NCBI RefSeq assembly: GCF_900232995.1
Contig: NZ_OCVX01000003.1
Coordinates: 1,077,778 to 1,141,777 of the forward strand
Length of the DNA stretch: 64,000 nt
Direction: 5' to 3'
DNA from: Mycobacterium simulans
Lineage (GTDB): Bacteria; Actinomycetota; Actinomycetes; Mycobacteriales; Mycobacteriaceae
Numbering within the stretch: the stretch's first letter is position 1; each line of letters starts with the position of its first letter. The position numbers and the translations under genes are program-made. Under the pieces are notes generated by a model. That model did no database searches. It had not been told where the DNA came from and worked only from the letters and a program-made list of their open reading frames with translations. This document shows, piece by piece, positions 52,137 to 60,907 of this stretch.

Positions 52137-52781
52137 TTAGCGTCGGCGCGCCTTTCCGGCAGGCCGATAACCGGCGAGGAACACTCGTACGGCGGACCGT
52201 GAGTGGCGGTCGACGTCGATGGCGGACTCCACTCGTGGCCCGCCGTAGAACAGTGCCTGGTCGATGCATCGGCCGACCACGAGGAACGCGAAATGCTCAG
52301 CGGCAGTGTCTGGTTCACGTACCTCCAACAGGCCGCGCTGGTCCAGCCGGGCAAAGCAGTCGGCGAACGCCGACAGCATCCGGCTCGGGGCTCGGTCGTA
52401 GTAGAGCGCAGCGAGGTCGGGTAGGCGGTTGGCCTCACCGACCACCAACCGGCGCAGCTGCACCACGGGTTCTTGTAGGACCGCGCGCAGGTAGTCGCCG
52501 GCCAGTGCGATCAAGTCCTTTTCCAGATCGGTGGTTTCCGCGAGCATCGATGCGCGGGCCACGAACGCGGAGACCGTGGTCTCCAAGGCCTCGTTCACGA
52601 TGGCCATCAGCAGTTCGTGCTTGTCGCCGAAGTGTTTGTACACCGTCTGTTTCGACACTTCGGCCGACGCCGCGATCGCATCAACGCTGGTGCCCTGATA
52701 ACCGTTGCCCAGGAACAGTTCCCGACCCGCGGACAGGATGGTCATTCGTTTGCGGGCGGAACGACCCAGTGGCTCGGTCAT
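52137..52781 (-). CDS. TetR-family repressor
   Basis: A 214-residue TetR protein with ATG 52781 behind GGAGGTGAC. The DNA-binding region is AGRELFLGNGYQGTSVDAIA and EVSKQTVYKHFGDKHELLMA. The C-terminal domain has the TetR_C_7-like YLRAVLQEPVVQLRRLVVGE segment. It is divergent from the DUF998 gene at 52859, and direct repeats between the two starts are probable binding sites. Confidence 0.92.
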   Translation of the reverse strand: MTEPLGRSARKRMTILSAGRELFLGNGYQGTSVDAIAASAEVSKQTVYKHFGDKHELLMAIVNEALETTVSAFVARASMLAETTDLEKDLIALAGDYLRAVLQEPVVQLRRLVVGEANRLPDLAALYYDRAPSRMLSAFADCFARLDQRGLLEVREPDTAAEHFAFLVVGRCIDQALFYGGPRVESAIDVDRHSRSAVRVFLAGYRPAGKARRR

Positions 52782-52802
52782 GTCACCTCCGGAGAGTACT
52801 GG

Positions 52803-52835
52803 ACAGTCTAGTTTTTGGTACTGTACGGTCTAGTT
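52803..52835. promoter_or_regulatory. Tandem operator repeats ACAGTCTAGTT / ACGGTCTAGTT
   Basis: Two 11-bp direct repeats (52803-52813 and 52825-52835) differ by one base and are 22 bp apart, two helical turns, in the 77-bp gap between TetR and the DUF998 gene. GTACTGTAC lies between them. Tandem placement suggests side-by-side binding of repressor dimers. Confidence 0.55.
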
Positions 52836-52858
52836 CCATAGTGACACGGAGGCCCGCT

Positions 52859-53539
52859 TTGACCATCACCGATTGCCCGCCCCTTTCGGGCCGCATCACC
52901 AAATCGCTTCTCGGATACGGCGTCATCGCCGGCCCGATCTATGTGCTGTCGGTTGGCGCCCAGGCGGCCACTCGTGACGGGTTCGACCCGACCCGACATG
53001 CCGCCAGCCAGCTCGCCAACGGAGACCTCGGGTGGATCCAGATCGCGACCTTTCTGATCACCGGCGCGATGACGATCGCGGCGGCCGTAGGGTTCCGCCG
53101 CGCACTCGGCGAGGGACGTCGCTCAGCATGGGCGGCCGGTCTGCTGGGTGGCTATGGACTCGCTTTGATGATCGCGGCGGCCTTTCGCGCCGACCCGTCC
53201 GACGGGTTCCCGCCCGGCACACCGCCGGGCATGGGTCATCCGAGCTGGCACTGCATGACCCATTTCGCCGTCGCTACGGTGGGCTTCATCTGCCTGGTCG
53301 CCGCGTGTTTCGTGGTTGGCGGATGGTTTGCGCGAGGACCCGGCGGCGCCGGCTGGGCGTGGTTTTCGCGCATCGCCGGGTTTTTGTTCGCGGGAAGCTT
53401 CCTCACGATGTCCTCCGGTAGCACCGCTTCGATTTTGGCCTTCACCGCGGCCGTCGTGGTGGTCTGGGCGTGGCTAACGGCCGTCTCGGTCAAGCTGTAC
53501 CGCAACGTCGGCCATACGGCTACGGGGTCCGCACGTTAG
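52859..53539 (+). CDS. DUF998-type membrane protein
   Basis: A 226-residue integral membrane protein. The TTG at 52859 is chosen because ACGGAGG lies six bases upstream; the frame is open far upstream, but that stretch is antisense to the TetR gene. At least six hydrophobic segments are seen, such as GYGVIAGPIYVLSVGAQA, IQIATFLITGAMTIAAAVGF and HFAVATVGFICLVAACFVVG. The HAASQLANGDLGW loop after segment 1 is typical of DUF998. Function is unknown; it is repressed, presumably, by the divergent TetR protein. Confidence 0.8.
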   Translation: MTITDCPPLSGRITKSLLGYGVIAGPIYVLSVGAQAATRDGFDPTRHAASQLANGDLGWIQIATFLITGAMTIAAAVGFRRALGEGRRSAWAAGLLGGYGLALMIAAAFRADPSDGFPPGTPPGMGHPSWHCMTHFAVATVGFICLVAACFVVGGWFARGPGGAGWAWFSRIAGFLFAGSFLTMSSGSTASILAFTAAVVVVWAWLTAVSVKLYRNVGHTATGSAR

Positions 53540-53591
53540 TGTGCTTTGGTCCGCCTCAGCGAACAGGCGGATAGAAAAGTTGAGCACATTC

Positions 53592-54620
53592 ATGACCACA
53601 ACAGAAGCGTCGGCGATCGAATCGCGGGTTGGCCACTACTACCAGATGGATGACACCTACCTGGTTGGCCGCGAGAAGGTACGCGAGTACGCCCGGGCAG
53701 TGCAGGATAGCCACCCAGCACATTGGGATGTCGCCGCCGCCGCAGAACTGGGATATTCGGGCCTGGTGGCGCCGCTCACGTTTACGTCGGTCCCCGGCAT
53801 GGCCTGCAATCGCCGCATGTTCGAATCGGTGGTCGTCGGTTACGACACCTACGTGCAGACCGAAGAGGTCTTCGAGCAGCACCGCCCGATCGTGGCCGGC
53901 GACGAGCTGCACGTTGACGTCGAACTGACGTCGGTTCGCAGGATTGCTGGCAGAGACCTGATCACCGTGACCAACACCTTCACCGACACTGCCGGCGAGC
54001 GGGTGCACACCCTGCACACCACCGTCGTCGGCCTCACCGCCGAGGATGTCGATCCGGCGATCAAGTCCGCCGTGCAGAACGCGATGATGCACGATGCGTA
54101 CGCGCTCCCAATCGGCGAATCCGATGCCGCCTATCACAAGACGGTGCGCCCCGAGGGCGAAGTTCGGATTGCCGAGGGCGGCACTACCCGCACGCCAGGG
54201 ACACCGTCCTTCGATGACGTGCGGGTAGGTGACGAACTACCGGTCCGCCACGCCCGACTGTCCCGCGGCGACCTAGTGAACTATTCCGGCGTGGCCGGCG
54301 ATGCCAACCCCATTCATTGGGACGAGAACCTCGCCAAGCTGGCTGGACTGCCCGACGTGATCGCCCACGGAATGCTCACCATGGGTTTGGGTGCCGGATT
54401 CGCCTCCGCCTGGTCGGGCGACCCCGGCGCGGTCAGCCGCTACGCGGTGCGGCTGTCCGCGCCCGCAATCGTGCCGGCGATCGACGGCGCCGACATTGAA
54501 TTCAGCGGCCGGATCAAGTCACTAGACCCGGCCACGCGCACCGGTGTTGTCGTTCTTGCCGCCAGGTCCGGTGGCCGAAAGATCTTCGGCTTGGCGACGA
54601 TGAACGTCCGCTTCCGCTGA
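53592..54620 (+). CDS. Fused MaoC-type dehydratase (HadA-HadB-like)
   Basis: A 342-residue protein with two hotdog halves. The N-terminal half resembles HadA (YLVGREKVREYARAVQDSHP, AELGYSGLVAPLTFTSV); the C-terminal half is HadB/MaoC-like with the hydratase-2 motif YSGVAGDANPIHWDENLAKL and GLPDVIAHGMLTMG carrying the catalytic Asp/His. It would dehydrate (3R)-hydroxyacyl-ACP or hydrate enoyl-CoA in fatty acid or mycolic acid metabolism. ATG 53592 follows the DUF998 gene by 52 bp. Confidence 0.88.
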   Translation: MTTTEASAIESRVGHYYQMDDTYLVGREKVREYARAVQDSHPAHWDVAAAAELGYSGLVAPLTFTSVPGMACNRRMFESVVVGYDTYVQTEEVFEQHRPIVAGDELHVDVELTSVRRIAGRDLITVTNTFTDTAGERVHTLHTTVVGLTAEDVDPAIKSAVQNAMMHDAYALPIGESDAAYHKTVRPEGEVRIAEGGTTRTPGTPSFDDVRVGDELPVRHARLSRGDLVNYSGVAGDANPIHWDENLAKLAGLPDVIAHGMLTMGLGAGFASAWSGDPGAVSRYAVRLSAPAIVPAIDGADIEFSGRIKSLDPATRTGVVVLAARSGGRKIFGLATMNVRFR

Positions 54621-54657
54621 TCTGGCGTCCCTGCTCCGGCACGCCCGTCGGCGCGAT

Positions 54658-55143
54658 TCAGGAGGCAACCAGGTCGTCGATTTGGTTGATCGCCGCTGAG
54701 GCGCCCTCGATCACGCCCATGTCCAGCACCTGCTGGAGCGCCTCGGCGGACTCGAAGGTGCTCACATAGGTCGCGCGAGTGCCGCCGTCGTGCTCGACGT
54801 AGGTGTAGACGTTCCGGGAGACCGGCATTCCGGGGAGCGGGTTGAAGTCCAAGTCGGCGAAGCCATCGTCGAAGGAGAAGCTCGTCGGCTCGTCCACGGC
54901 CGTGATCTGCCACCATCCCGCATGCTTGTCACCCTCCGGGCCGGTCATGAAATACGTTGTGCGGCAACCTGGCCTGAGGTCGTGGTCGACCACGGTCGCC
55001 GGATAGGTCGGCGGCCCCCACACCTTTTCCAGCTGACGCGGGTCGGCGTAGACCTGCCAGATCCGCGCCACCGGCGCCGCGAAGTCGGCGGTGATGGTCA
55101 GGGTCAGGTTGTCGAGATCCTGCTGGACGTCGGTCACCGGCAT
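54658..55143 (-). CDS. SRPBCC (AHSA1-type) protein
   Basis: A 161-residue START-like protein of the AHSA1/ATPase-activator group. The strand-helix text LTLTITADFAAPVARIWQVY, DPRQLEKVWGPPTYPATVVD, WWQITAVDEPTSFSFDDGFA and a long C-terminal helix around QQVLDMGVIEGASAAINQID are typical. In actinobacteria such proteins are often paired with an ArsR gene, as here (3 bp upstream). Function is presumed to be small-molecule binding. Confidence 0.88.
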   Translation of the reverse strand: MPVTDVQQDLDNLTLTITADFAAPVARIWQVYADPRQLEKVWGPPTYPATVVDHDLRPGCRTTYFMTGPEGDKHAGWWQITAVDEPTSFSFDDGFADLDFNPLPGMPVSRNVYTYVEHDGGTRATYVSTFESAEALQQVLDMGVIEGASAAINQIDDLVAS

Positions 55144-55146
55144 GGT

Positions 55147-55488
55147 TCAGTCCTCCTTGATTGAGTCGGATGAGATGAGTTCGTCGATGCGTGCGATGCG
55201 ACCACGCCAAACCTGTTCCAACTCAGTGAGCATGGACGCCACCGACCGCACCGCCGCCACATCGCCGCTGGCCAGCTGCTCGCGACCGCTGCGTCGCTTG
55301 GTGAGCAGCCCGGCCCTTTCCAGCACGACGACGTGTTTCTGCACCGCCGCAAAGCTCATCTCGTACTTCACTGCGAGCGTGGAAACCGAGTGCTCCCCAG
55401 CCAGCACCCGGCGCATGATGTCACGCCGGGTCCGGTCGGCGAGCGCGTGGAACAGGGCGTCCGCCCGGTCCTCGTCGATCCCGATCAC
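55147..55488 (-). CDS. ArsR-family repressor
   Basis: A 113-residue ArsR-type winged helix starting MIGIDEDRADALFHALADRT. The core reads RRDIMRRVLAGEHSVSTLAV, YEMSFAAVQKHVVVLERAGL and TKRRSGREQ in the wing. There is no Cys metal cluster, so it is probably not a metal sensor. It heads the ArsR-SRPBCC operon, and a perfect 26-bp palindrome overlaps its promoter. Confidence 0.93.
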   Translation of the reverse strand: MIGIDEDRADALFHALADRTRRDIMRRVLAGEHSVSTLAVKYEMSFAAVQKHVVVLERAGLLTKRRSGREQLASGDVAAVRSVASMLTELEQVWRGRIARIDELISSDSIKED

Positions 55489-55494
55489 TCGTCA

Positions 55495-55520
55495 AACATA
55501 CAACCGATCGGTTGTATGTT
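55495..55520. promoter_or_regulatory. Perfect 26-bp operator palindrome of the ArsR gene
   Basis: Every base pair of the 26-bp sequence with arms AACATACAACCGA and TCGGTTGTATGTT is symmetric. It begins 7 bp before the ArsR start. Its length and AT content make it a strong autoregulatory operator. Confidence 0.8.
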
Positions 55521-55581
55521 GTCAAGCCCTCGCCGAATTCCGAACCTGGTGTGCAGCACGCAGTGGTGAAAAAGTACAGCC

Positions 55582-57006
55582 ATGCGCGAATATCTGAAGT
55601 TCTACATCGACGGCGAGTGGGTCGATCCGGTCGAGCCCAACAGCCTCGACATCGACAATCCGACCACCGAGCAGGTCAGCGGCAAGATCGCGCTGGGTTC
55701 GGCGGCCGACGTCGATAAGGCCGTCAAGGCCGCCAGGACAGCGTTCGCTACCTGGTCGACGAGCAGCCGGGCAGAGCGCCTCGACCTGCTGCGGGCGATC
55801 CTCGCCGAGTATCAGAAGCGGTCCGCCGACCTCGGCGAGGCGGTCTCCGAGGAGATGGGCGCGCCGCCGTCGCTCGGTTCGGGTACCCAGGTTTACCTCG
55901 GCCTCGGACAACTCACCAATGCGATCGATGCGCTGAAGAACTTCTCGTTCGAGGAATCGCGCGGGTCGACGCTGGTGACCAAGGAGCCGATCGGGGTGTG
56001 CGGCCTGATCACGCCGTGGAACTGGCCGCTCAACCAAATCGCCTGCAAAGTGTACCCCGCGCTGGCAACCGGTTGCACAATGATCCTCAAGCCGTCCGAG
56101 GTCGCGCCGTACTCGGGGCAGATCTTCACCGAGGTGATCGAGGCGGCAGGGGTACCGGCGGGCGTCTACAACATGGTCTTCGGTGACGGCGCCGGTGTCG
56201 GCGTGGCGCTGGCGAGCCATCCCGGCATCGACATGGGGTCATTCACCGGTTCGACGCGCGCGGGCATCGACGTCGCCAAGAACGCCGCGGCGACGGGGAA
56301 GCGCGTGACGCAGGAGCTGGGCGGAAAGAGCCCGAACATCGTGCTCGACGACGACGACTTCGTGCGGAACGTCGCGATCGGTGTGAAGGCGATGATGCCG
56401 AACTCGGGTCAGAGCTGTAACGCGCCGTCACGCATGCTGGTGCCGAAGGGGCGCAAGGACGAGGCCCTCGCCGCCGCCCGGGCCGCCGCCGAGTCGGTGA
56501 AGGTTGGCGACCCGAATGACAAGTCGGCGATCGGTCCGGTGGCGTCGAAGGCACAGTTCGACAAGATCCAGCGCCTGATCCAGTCGGGCATCGACGAGGG
56601 CGCCACCGTCGTTGCCGGCGGCCTCGGCCGACCGGACGGTCTCGACACCGGCTACTACGTCAGGCCGACGGTGTTCGCCGATGTCACCAATGACATGGCG
56701 ATCGCGCGCGAGGAGATCTCCGGGCCGGTGCTGTGCATCCTGGAGTACGACGACGTCGATCACGCGGTGGAACTCGCCAATGACACCGACTATGGCCTGG
56801 CGGGCTATGTTTCGGCCGGCGACATAGAGGCGGCGCGTGCGGTGGCCCGCAGGATTCGTGCCGGTCAGGTCGCGATCAACCACGCGTTCGACCTGAACTC
56901 ACCCTTCGGTGGCTACAAGCGCAGCGGCAATGGTCGCGAATGGAGTGAGTTCGGCTTCGACGAGTACCTGGAGGTCAAGGGCACCGTCGGCTACGCGCCC
57001 CAGTAG
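55582..57006 (+). CDS. NAD(P)-dependent aldehyde dehydrogenase
   Basis: A 474-residue aldehyde dehydrogenase with ATG 55582. The catalytic cysteine is in SGQSCNAPSRM (Cys279), the general base Glu in VTQELGGKSPNIVLDDDD, the nucleotide site in MGSFTGSTRAGIDVAKNA and the N-terminal ITPWNWPLNQIACK motif is present. It oxidises aldehydes to acids; the specific substrate is unknown. It is divergent from the ArsR operon and convergent with the monooxygenase at 57093. Confidence 0.95.
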   Translation: MREYLKFYIDGEWVDPVEPNSLDIDNPTTEQVSGKIALGSAADVDKAVKAARTAFATWSTSSRAERLDLLRAILAEYQKRSADLGEAVSEEMGAPPSLGSGTQVYLGLGQLTNAIDALKNFSFEESRGSTLVTKEPIGVCGLITPWNWPLNQIACKVYPALATGCTMILKPSEVAPYSGQIFTEVIEAAGVPAGVYNMVFGDGAGVGVALASHPGIDMGSFTGSTRAGIDVAKNAAATGKRVTQELGGKSPNIVLDDDDFVRNVAIGVKAMMPNSGQSCNAPSRMLVPKGRKDEALAAARAAAESVKVGDPNDKSAIGPVASKAQFDKIQRLIQSGIDEGATVVAGGLGRPDGLDTGYYVRPTVFADVTNDMAIAREEISGPVLCILEYDDVDHAVELANDTDYGLAGYVSAGDIEAARAVARRIRAGQVAINHAFDLNSPFGGYKRSGNGREWSEFGFDEYLEVKGTVGYAPQ

Positions 57007-57092
57007 CCCGCAGCAGTCGCGCCCGGCGAAAAGTACTAGTACGGAATCGATTTCGACCGGATCGCGGCGCACGAGAGCTGGCGAGGAACTGG

Positions 57093-58625
57093 TCACGCCG
57101 CAGCTCCGAACCAGGTGGCGAGTGCAGCGCGCAGCGATTCCCGAAGTGCATGATCAGGCCGAGCTGTGTCGGTGGCCCAGGCGACGTAGCAGTCCGGGCG
57201 CAACAGCAGGGCGCACGCGCGGGAGTCGCGTGTGCAGCCGGTGACGGTATCGACGCGGTCCCGCCACCCATCGACTTCGGTTGCGTAGCAGGCGTCTTCG
57301 GTGAGGTCGAGCAGGAGTGGTCGGGCGGTCCTGGTCAGCTCGGCCAGTCGCAGCGTGCCGTGGCCAGTATCGAGCACCAGGTCCGGGGCGCAGCGGCCGA
57401 CGAGTGGGTGGGCGCCGGCGGCGCCCATGTCGTAGTGAACGTCAGCACCGGCCATCAAGTTCGCGATGTGGGCGACTGTGTGCACGTCGTCGAGGAGTTC
57501 GGTGAACAGTTCCCGCAGCGCGGTGACTTCGGCGCCGGGTGCGAGCAGCGCGAGCTGTGCCTGGGTGTGTAAGGCGGCCCGGCGCGCGGCTGGCCAGCGC
57601 TCGGCGTGGTAGGTGTCCAGCAGGCGTCGCGGCGCCCAGCCGCGTATCGACGCCGCGAGTTTCCAACCGACGTTGATCGCGTCCTGCAGGCCGAGATTTA
57701 ATCCCGGGCCGCCGAGCACGAACTGAACGTGGGCGGCATCGCCCACCAAGAGCACGCGGTCATCGGAGAAACGCTCGGCCAGACGGGTGTTGACACCGGT
57801 CGTGCGGGTGAGCCGATGCGCTGGCGGCTGTAGGGGCAGATCGGCGCCCAGCACTCGACGGACACTCTCGCGGAATTCGCCAAGCGTGAATGGCACCGTT
57901 TCGTCGACGCCGCCGGCGGTCCACTCAACCGTGAACATCAACGGAGGACGTGACGGTAGATTCCCGAAGGCAAACAGCCCGGTGTCGGTGCGTTGCGAGA
58001 TGAACGGCGGGATGTGTCCATAACCAGGCACATTCAGCCCACCGGTGGCGGTATCGACCAGGTCGGCGGGCACCGCACCCTCGACGGTGCGGGCTACCAC
58101 GTCGTCGTTTGTCGTGCCCGGAAAGCCGATACCGGCCAACTCGCGGGTCGTGCTGTGGCCGCCGTCGGCCCCGACGACGTAGCGGCAGCGCATCTCGTAG
58201 CGGCCCCCGGGACTGTTGACCTCGATGATCACCTCATCGGCGCGTTGTGACAGGCCCGTGAGCTCATGACCGCGGCGGATTTCCACCCCCAGCTCGGCGG
58301 CACGCTCGTCCAGGACTTGCTGAATGCGTGGCTGCGGCACCGGCAGAAGATAGAACGGGTTGTCGTCGAGTGCGGCCAGATCTAGAGGCAGTGCCCCGAA
58401 GAAAAACGTCGGGGCCGGCTGGGGAATCTCGGAATCCCCGGTCAGCCGCTGATATAGGCCTCGCCGGTCGAGCATCCGGACCACCTGACCGACCAATCCG
58501 TTTGCACGGGTCTCGTCGGGTGGCTGGGCGAGCCGTTCCAGCACAACGGGACGCACACCGGCCAAGCTCAGCTCGCAGGCCAATATCAACCCGACCGGGC
58601 CACCTCCGACAATCACTACATCCAC
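57093..58625 (-). CDS. FAD-dependent aromatic hydroxylase-type monooxygenase
   Basis: A 510-residue class A flavin monooxygenase starting MDVVIVGGGPVGLILACELS. The DG motif is VVGADGGHSTTRELAGIGFP and the GD motif VLLVGDAAHVQFVLGGPGLN, with Leu/Gly/Pro replacing the usual pattern around GGQG. A thioredoxin-like C-terminal domain follows (LLLRPDCYVAWATDTARPDH). It lies 60 bp downstream, on the same strand, of an ArsR-type regulator gene and may be regulated by it. Confidence 0.92.
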   Translation of the reverse strand: MDVVIVGGGPVGLILACELSLAGVRPVVLERLAQPPDETRANGLVGQVVRMLDRRGLYQRLTGDSEIPQPAPTFFFGALPLDLAALDDNPFYLLPVPQPRIQQVLDERAAELGVEIRRGHELTGLSQRADEVIIEVNSPGGRYEMRCRYVVGADGGHSTTRELAGIGFPGTTNDDVVARTVEGAVPADLVDTATGGLNVPGYGHIPPFISQRTDTGLFAFGNLPSRPPLMFTVEWTAGGVDETVPFTLGEFRESVRRVLGADLPLQPPAHRLTRTTGVNTRLAERFSDDRVLLVGDAAHVQFVLGGPGLNLGLQDAINVGWKLAASIRGWAPRRLLDTYHAERWPAARRAALHTQAQLALLAPGAEVTALRELFTELLDDVHTVAHIANLMAGADVHYDMGAAGAHPLVGRCAPDLVLDTGHGTLRLAELTRTARPLLLDLTEDACYATEVDGWRDRVDTVTGCTRDSRACALLLRPDCYVAWATDTARPDHALRESLRAALATWFGAAA

Positions 58626-58685
58626 GACTCGCCTCCCGGCAACGCGTTACCGCCGACACTGCGACTAGGCGACGGCGTTGTGCAA

Positions 58686-59678
58686 TCAATTCGGGGACGA
58701 CCGAAACCTCACGCCGGGCTGGCGGCGGTTCGCATCGAGCAGGTCGACGCCGAGACCGGTGGCGTGATGGACGACGGCTTTGCCGTCGCGGCGGCTGTTG
58801 ACCAGGCGAGCGGCCCGTAGCGCCGAGGTGTGTTCGGACGCCGACGCTGGACTGATACCGAGGGTTCGCGCGACGTCGCCGGTCGTGTGTTCATCGACCA
58901 ACAACCGCAGCACTGCCGCGCGGGTGGATCCGAGAATGGCGGCGAGCGTGTCGGATTCGCTGCCGACGCGAAACGTCAACTCGGCCGGCGCCGGATAGGC
59001 GAGCACGACCGGTTGGTCGCCGAGGTCGCCGACCAGCGGTGGTCCCGTCCAGAAGACGACGGGCGTCAACACCACACCCCGGCCGGCCAAGCGCACCGTG
59101 CGCTCCTGCGGAGTATTGATTTCCAGGCAGTCGCCGCTCCACCGGGAGCCGGGGACGGTGGCGGTCAACGCAGTGCGCAGACCGCGGTCTGCCACGAGGC
59201 GACCGCGCCGGACACGCTCGCTGCGGTGGTTGGCCCGAATATCGGGCCAGTGCGGCTCGAGCACCGTCGTGAACAGGTTCCTCGTCCCGCGGCACAACGA
59301 CAACGTGGCTTGTCGGTCGCCCTCGAGGGCGTACCGAAGGAATGGCGGAACTCCGACGTAGGGACAGCTACGAAACTGTTCCAGCTCAGCGCGCAGTTGG
59401 CGTGTGCTCAACCTCGAGACCGTCTCCAGGCTCTCGTCGAGGTCGTCCGCAATCACGGTCGGCGAGATCGACCACGTGAAGGGGCCCGTCAAGGTCCGCA
59501 CCGATGCTGACGACGTGGACGGCGCCGCGAGCGCACTACATCGCCACCGCGCACCCCACGGTGTCGAAATGCCTTGGCGCAACGCGCGCGCCGCGAACTT
59601 GATTTCCAAGGCCGGGGCGGGCTGAGCCAAGAAGTGCGTCGACGCGAAATCGTTGGCGGTGAAGAACAGCCGCAGCAT
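58686..59678 (-). CDS. ArsR-type winged-helix regulator with long N-terminal domain
   Basis: A 330-residue protein starting MLRLFFTANDFASTHFLAQP. The C-terminal 80 residues are an ArsR-type winged helix: LGSTRAAVLRLLVDEHTTGD, VARTLGISPASASEHTSALR and VNSRRDGKAVVHHATGLGVD. The 240-residue N-terminal domain resembles the DUF5937-type domain of actinobacterial ArsR regulators. It is followed by the monooxygenase gene on the same strand. The ligand of the N-terminal domain is unknown. Confidence 0.85.
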   Translation of the reverse strand: MLRLFFTANDFASTHFLAQPAPALEIKFAARALRQGISTPWGARWRCSALAAPSTSSASVRTLTGPFTWSISPTVIADDLDESLETVSRLSTRQLRAELEQFRSCPYVGVPPFLRYALEGDRQATLSLCRGTRNLFTTVLEPHWPDIRANHRSERVRRGRLVADRGLRTALTATVPGSRWSGDCLEINTPQERTVRLAGRGVVLTPVVFWTGPPLVGDLGDQPVVLAYPAPAELTFRVGSESDTLAAILGSTRAAVLRLLVDEHTTGDVARTLGISPASASEHTSALRAARLVNSRRDGKAVVHHATGLGVDLLDANRRQPGVRFRSSPN

Positions 59679-60106
59679 GCCAATCCATTTTACGACTCGA
59701 TCGGCACGGGTACCGGGTGGTCATCCCGGCGAGCATGGTGCCGGGCGATTCGCGGTTGACGTTGCGCTGGTCCCGTTCTTGGTCTATCACGGGATGACAC
59801 GAATTATGCAGTTTTGCAGGTTATTTCGAATCAACCGCACAGAGTTGTCCGCCGATTGGCTACGGATCCACCATCAAGCGCAGCGGGAAATGCATTAGGG
59901 CCGTTGCTATTTGATGTCGCGGAGTCGTGGGTCGGTCCGAGGCTCAGCCAGCGATCGGACGGTGAACGTCAAACAGGGCCAGGTCCGCCGCTGCGCGCCC
60001 GGCACTCCGTCGGATTGGGGCTATCGAGCCAATAGATTACCAATGTGGTTATGCGCTGCCCTTCAGTCGGCCTGCTGCATCTGCTTCCGGCCAGCGAAAG
60101 CTGCGA
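59679..60106. other. Intergenic region without a supported gene
   Basis: About 430 bp separate the ArsR-type gene from vapC. Only short frames occur, without ribosome binding sites or recognisable families. No palindrome comparable to the neighbouring operators was seen. It may hold the promoter of the ArsR-type gene. Confidence 0.5.
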
Positions 60107-60523
60107 TTAGGCGATGACCTCGGCCGAGGGCCACGCGCCGCCTAGCCTGTGATCCGTGGTCAGCAGCACCAGACCCGCCGTATCGGCGAACTCGACGTAC
60201 AGGGCATCGGCCAGACCTAAGGTTTCGCGCCGCGCCCACGCCCCGGCAAGCAACGACGGCAGGCCGTGACGAGTCACCGGCGCCTGACGCAGCTCATCCA
60301 GTGCCACATCAACCTGCGCAACAGTCAGCACGCCGGCGCGCTGCATGCGCCCGAGCGCCGACAGCACCTCCGCATCGAAATGCGCCGGAGCATGCATCAC
60401 CGTTCCAGCCAGCCGCGCACGCACCGGCGCGAACCGATCATCAGTGCGTGCAACCAAATCCACCATCACACTGGCATCGACGACGACAGGCTCTGCCGGC
60501 GGCGAGGACGCGGCCTGGCTCAC
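60107..60523 (-). CDS. vapC: VapC-type PIN-domain ribonuclease toxin
   Basis: A 138-residue PIN-domain nuclease. The acidic active site is visible: VVVDASVMVDLV (first Asp), FDAEVLSALGRM (Glu), LADALYVEFADT and TTDHRLGGAW (distal Asps). VapC toxins cleave tRNA or rRNA under Mg2+. The start overlaps the stop of vapB (ATGA) and both genes read leftward, the standard antitoxin-toxin order. The specific target RNA cannot be read from sequence. Confidence 0.9.
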   Translation of the reverse strand: MSQAASSPPAEPVVVDASVMVDLVARTDDRFAPVRARLAGTVMHAPAHFDAEVLSALGRMQRAGVLTVAQVDVALDELRQAPVTRHGLPSLLAGAWARRETLGLADALYVEFADTAGLVLLTTDHRLGGAWPSAEVIA

Positions 60524-60738
60524 GCGCCAAGCTCATCGCGAGCGGCATCAATCGCGGCCAGCACGTCGTCATGCCGAGCACCAGTGTTTCTGGCCTCCAA
60601 CCCCTCAAGCCACACATCAGTTGCGGAATTCTCCAACTCGGCACTGATTGCCGCCTGCGTCAGCGCCGAAATATTCAACCCCCGCGCCCGTGCACGCTGC
60701 GCCAGCTCATCCGGCACATACACATTCAGCCTTGCCAT
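60520..60738 (-). CDS. vapB: VapB-type ribbon-helix-helix antitoxin
   Basis: A 72-residue antitoxin starting MARLNVYVPDELAQRARARG at ATG 60738. The N-terminal ribbon-helix-helix is LNVYVPDELAQRARARGLNI then SALTQAAISAELE; the C-terminal part (WLEGLEARNTGARHDDVLAA) would wrap VapC. An in-frame upstream ATG at 60756 has no better support. Direct repeats ATACACACA sit over its start. Confidence 0.88.
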   Translation of the reverse strand: MARLNVYVPDELAQRARARGLNISALTQAAISAELENSATDVWLEGLEARNTGARHDDVLAAIDAARDELGA

Positions 60739-60757
60739 ACACACAAATATACACACA
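60737..60757. promoter_or_regulatory. Direct repeats ATACACACA, candidate VapB operator
   Basis: Two 9-bp copies of ATACACACA (60737-60745 and 60749-60757) repeat with a 12-bp period across the vapB start. Ribbon-helix-helix antitoxins often bind such short repeats to autoregulate. Confidence 0.4.
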
Positions 60758-60907
60758 GTCTGAACGGCTGGTGTACCTGACCTGAGCCTGATCAGTTGAC
60801 CCGCGCGTCCTCAGATGGAGTGCGGTGTTGTTTTAATGGTGGTTTACTGTGGTGTAGGCGGTATTGTTTGTATGGATCTTCCGCTTTACATGCGATGGAG
60901 GCGCGGG

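Noticed and set aside
51824..52858. Long upstream extension of the DUF998 frame
   Set aside because: It runs antisense through the TetR and SDR genes, and the TTG at 52859 has a strong ribosome binding site at the right distance.
60815..60907. Upstream extension of the MbcA-like antitoxin
   Set aside because: The extra residues are hydrophobic and Cys-rich without resemblance to the family; GGAGG before 60908 marks the better start.
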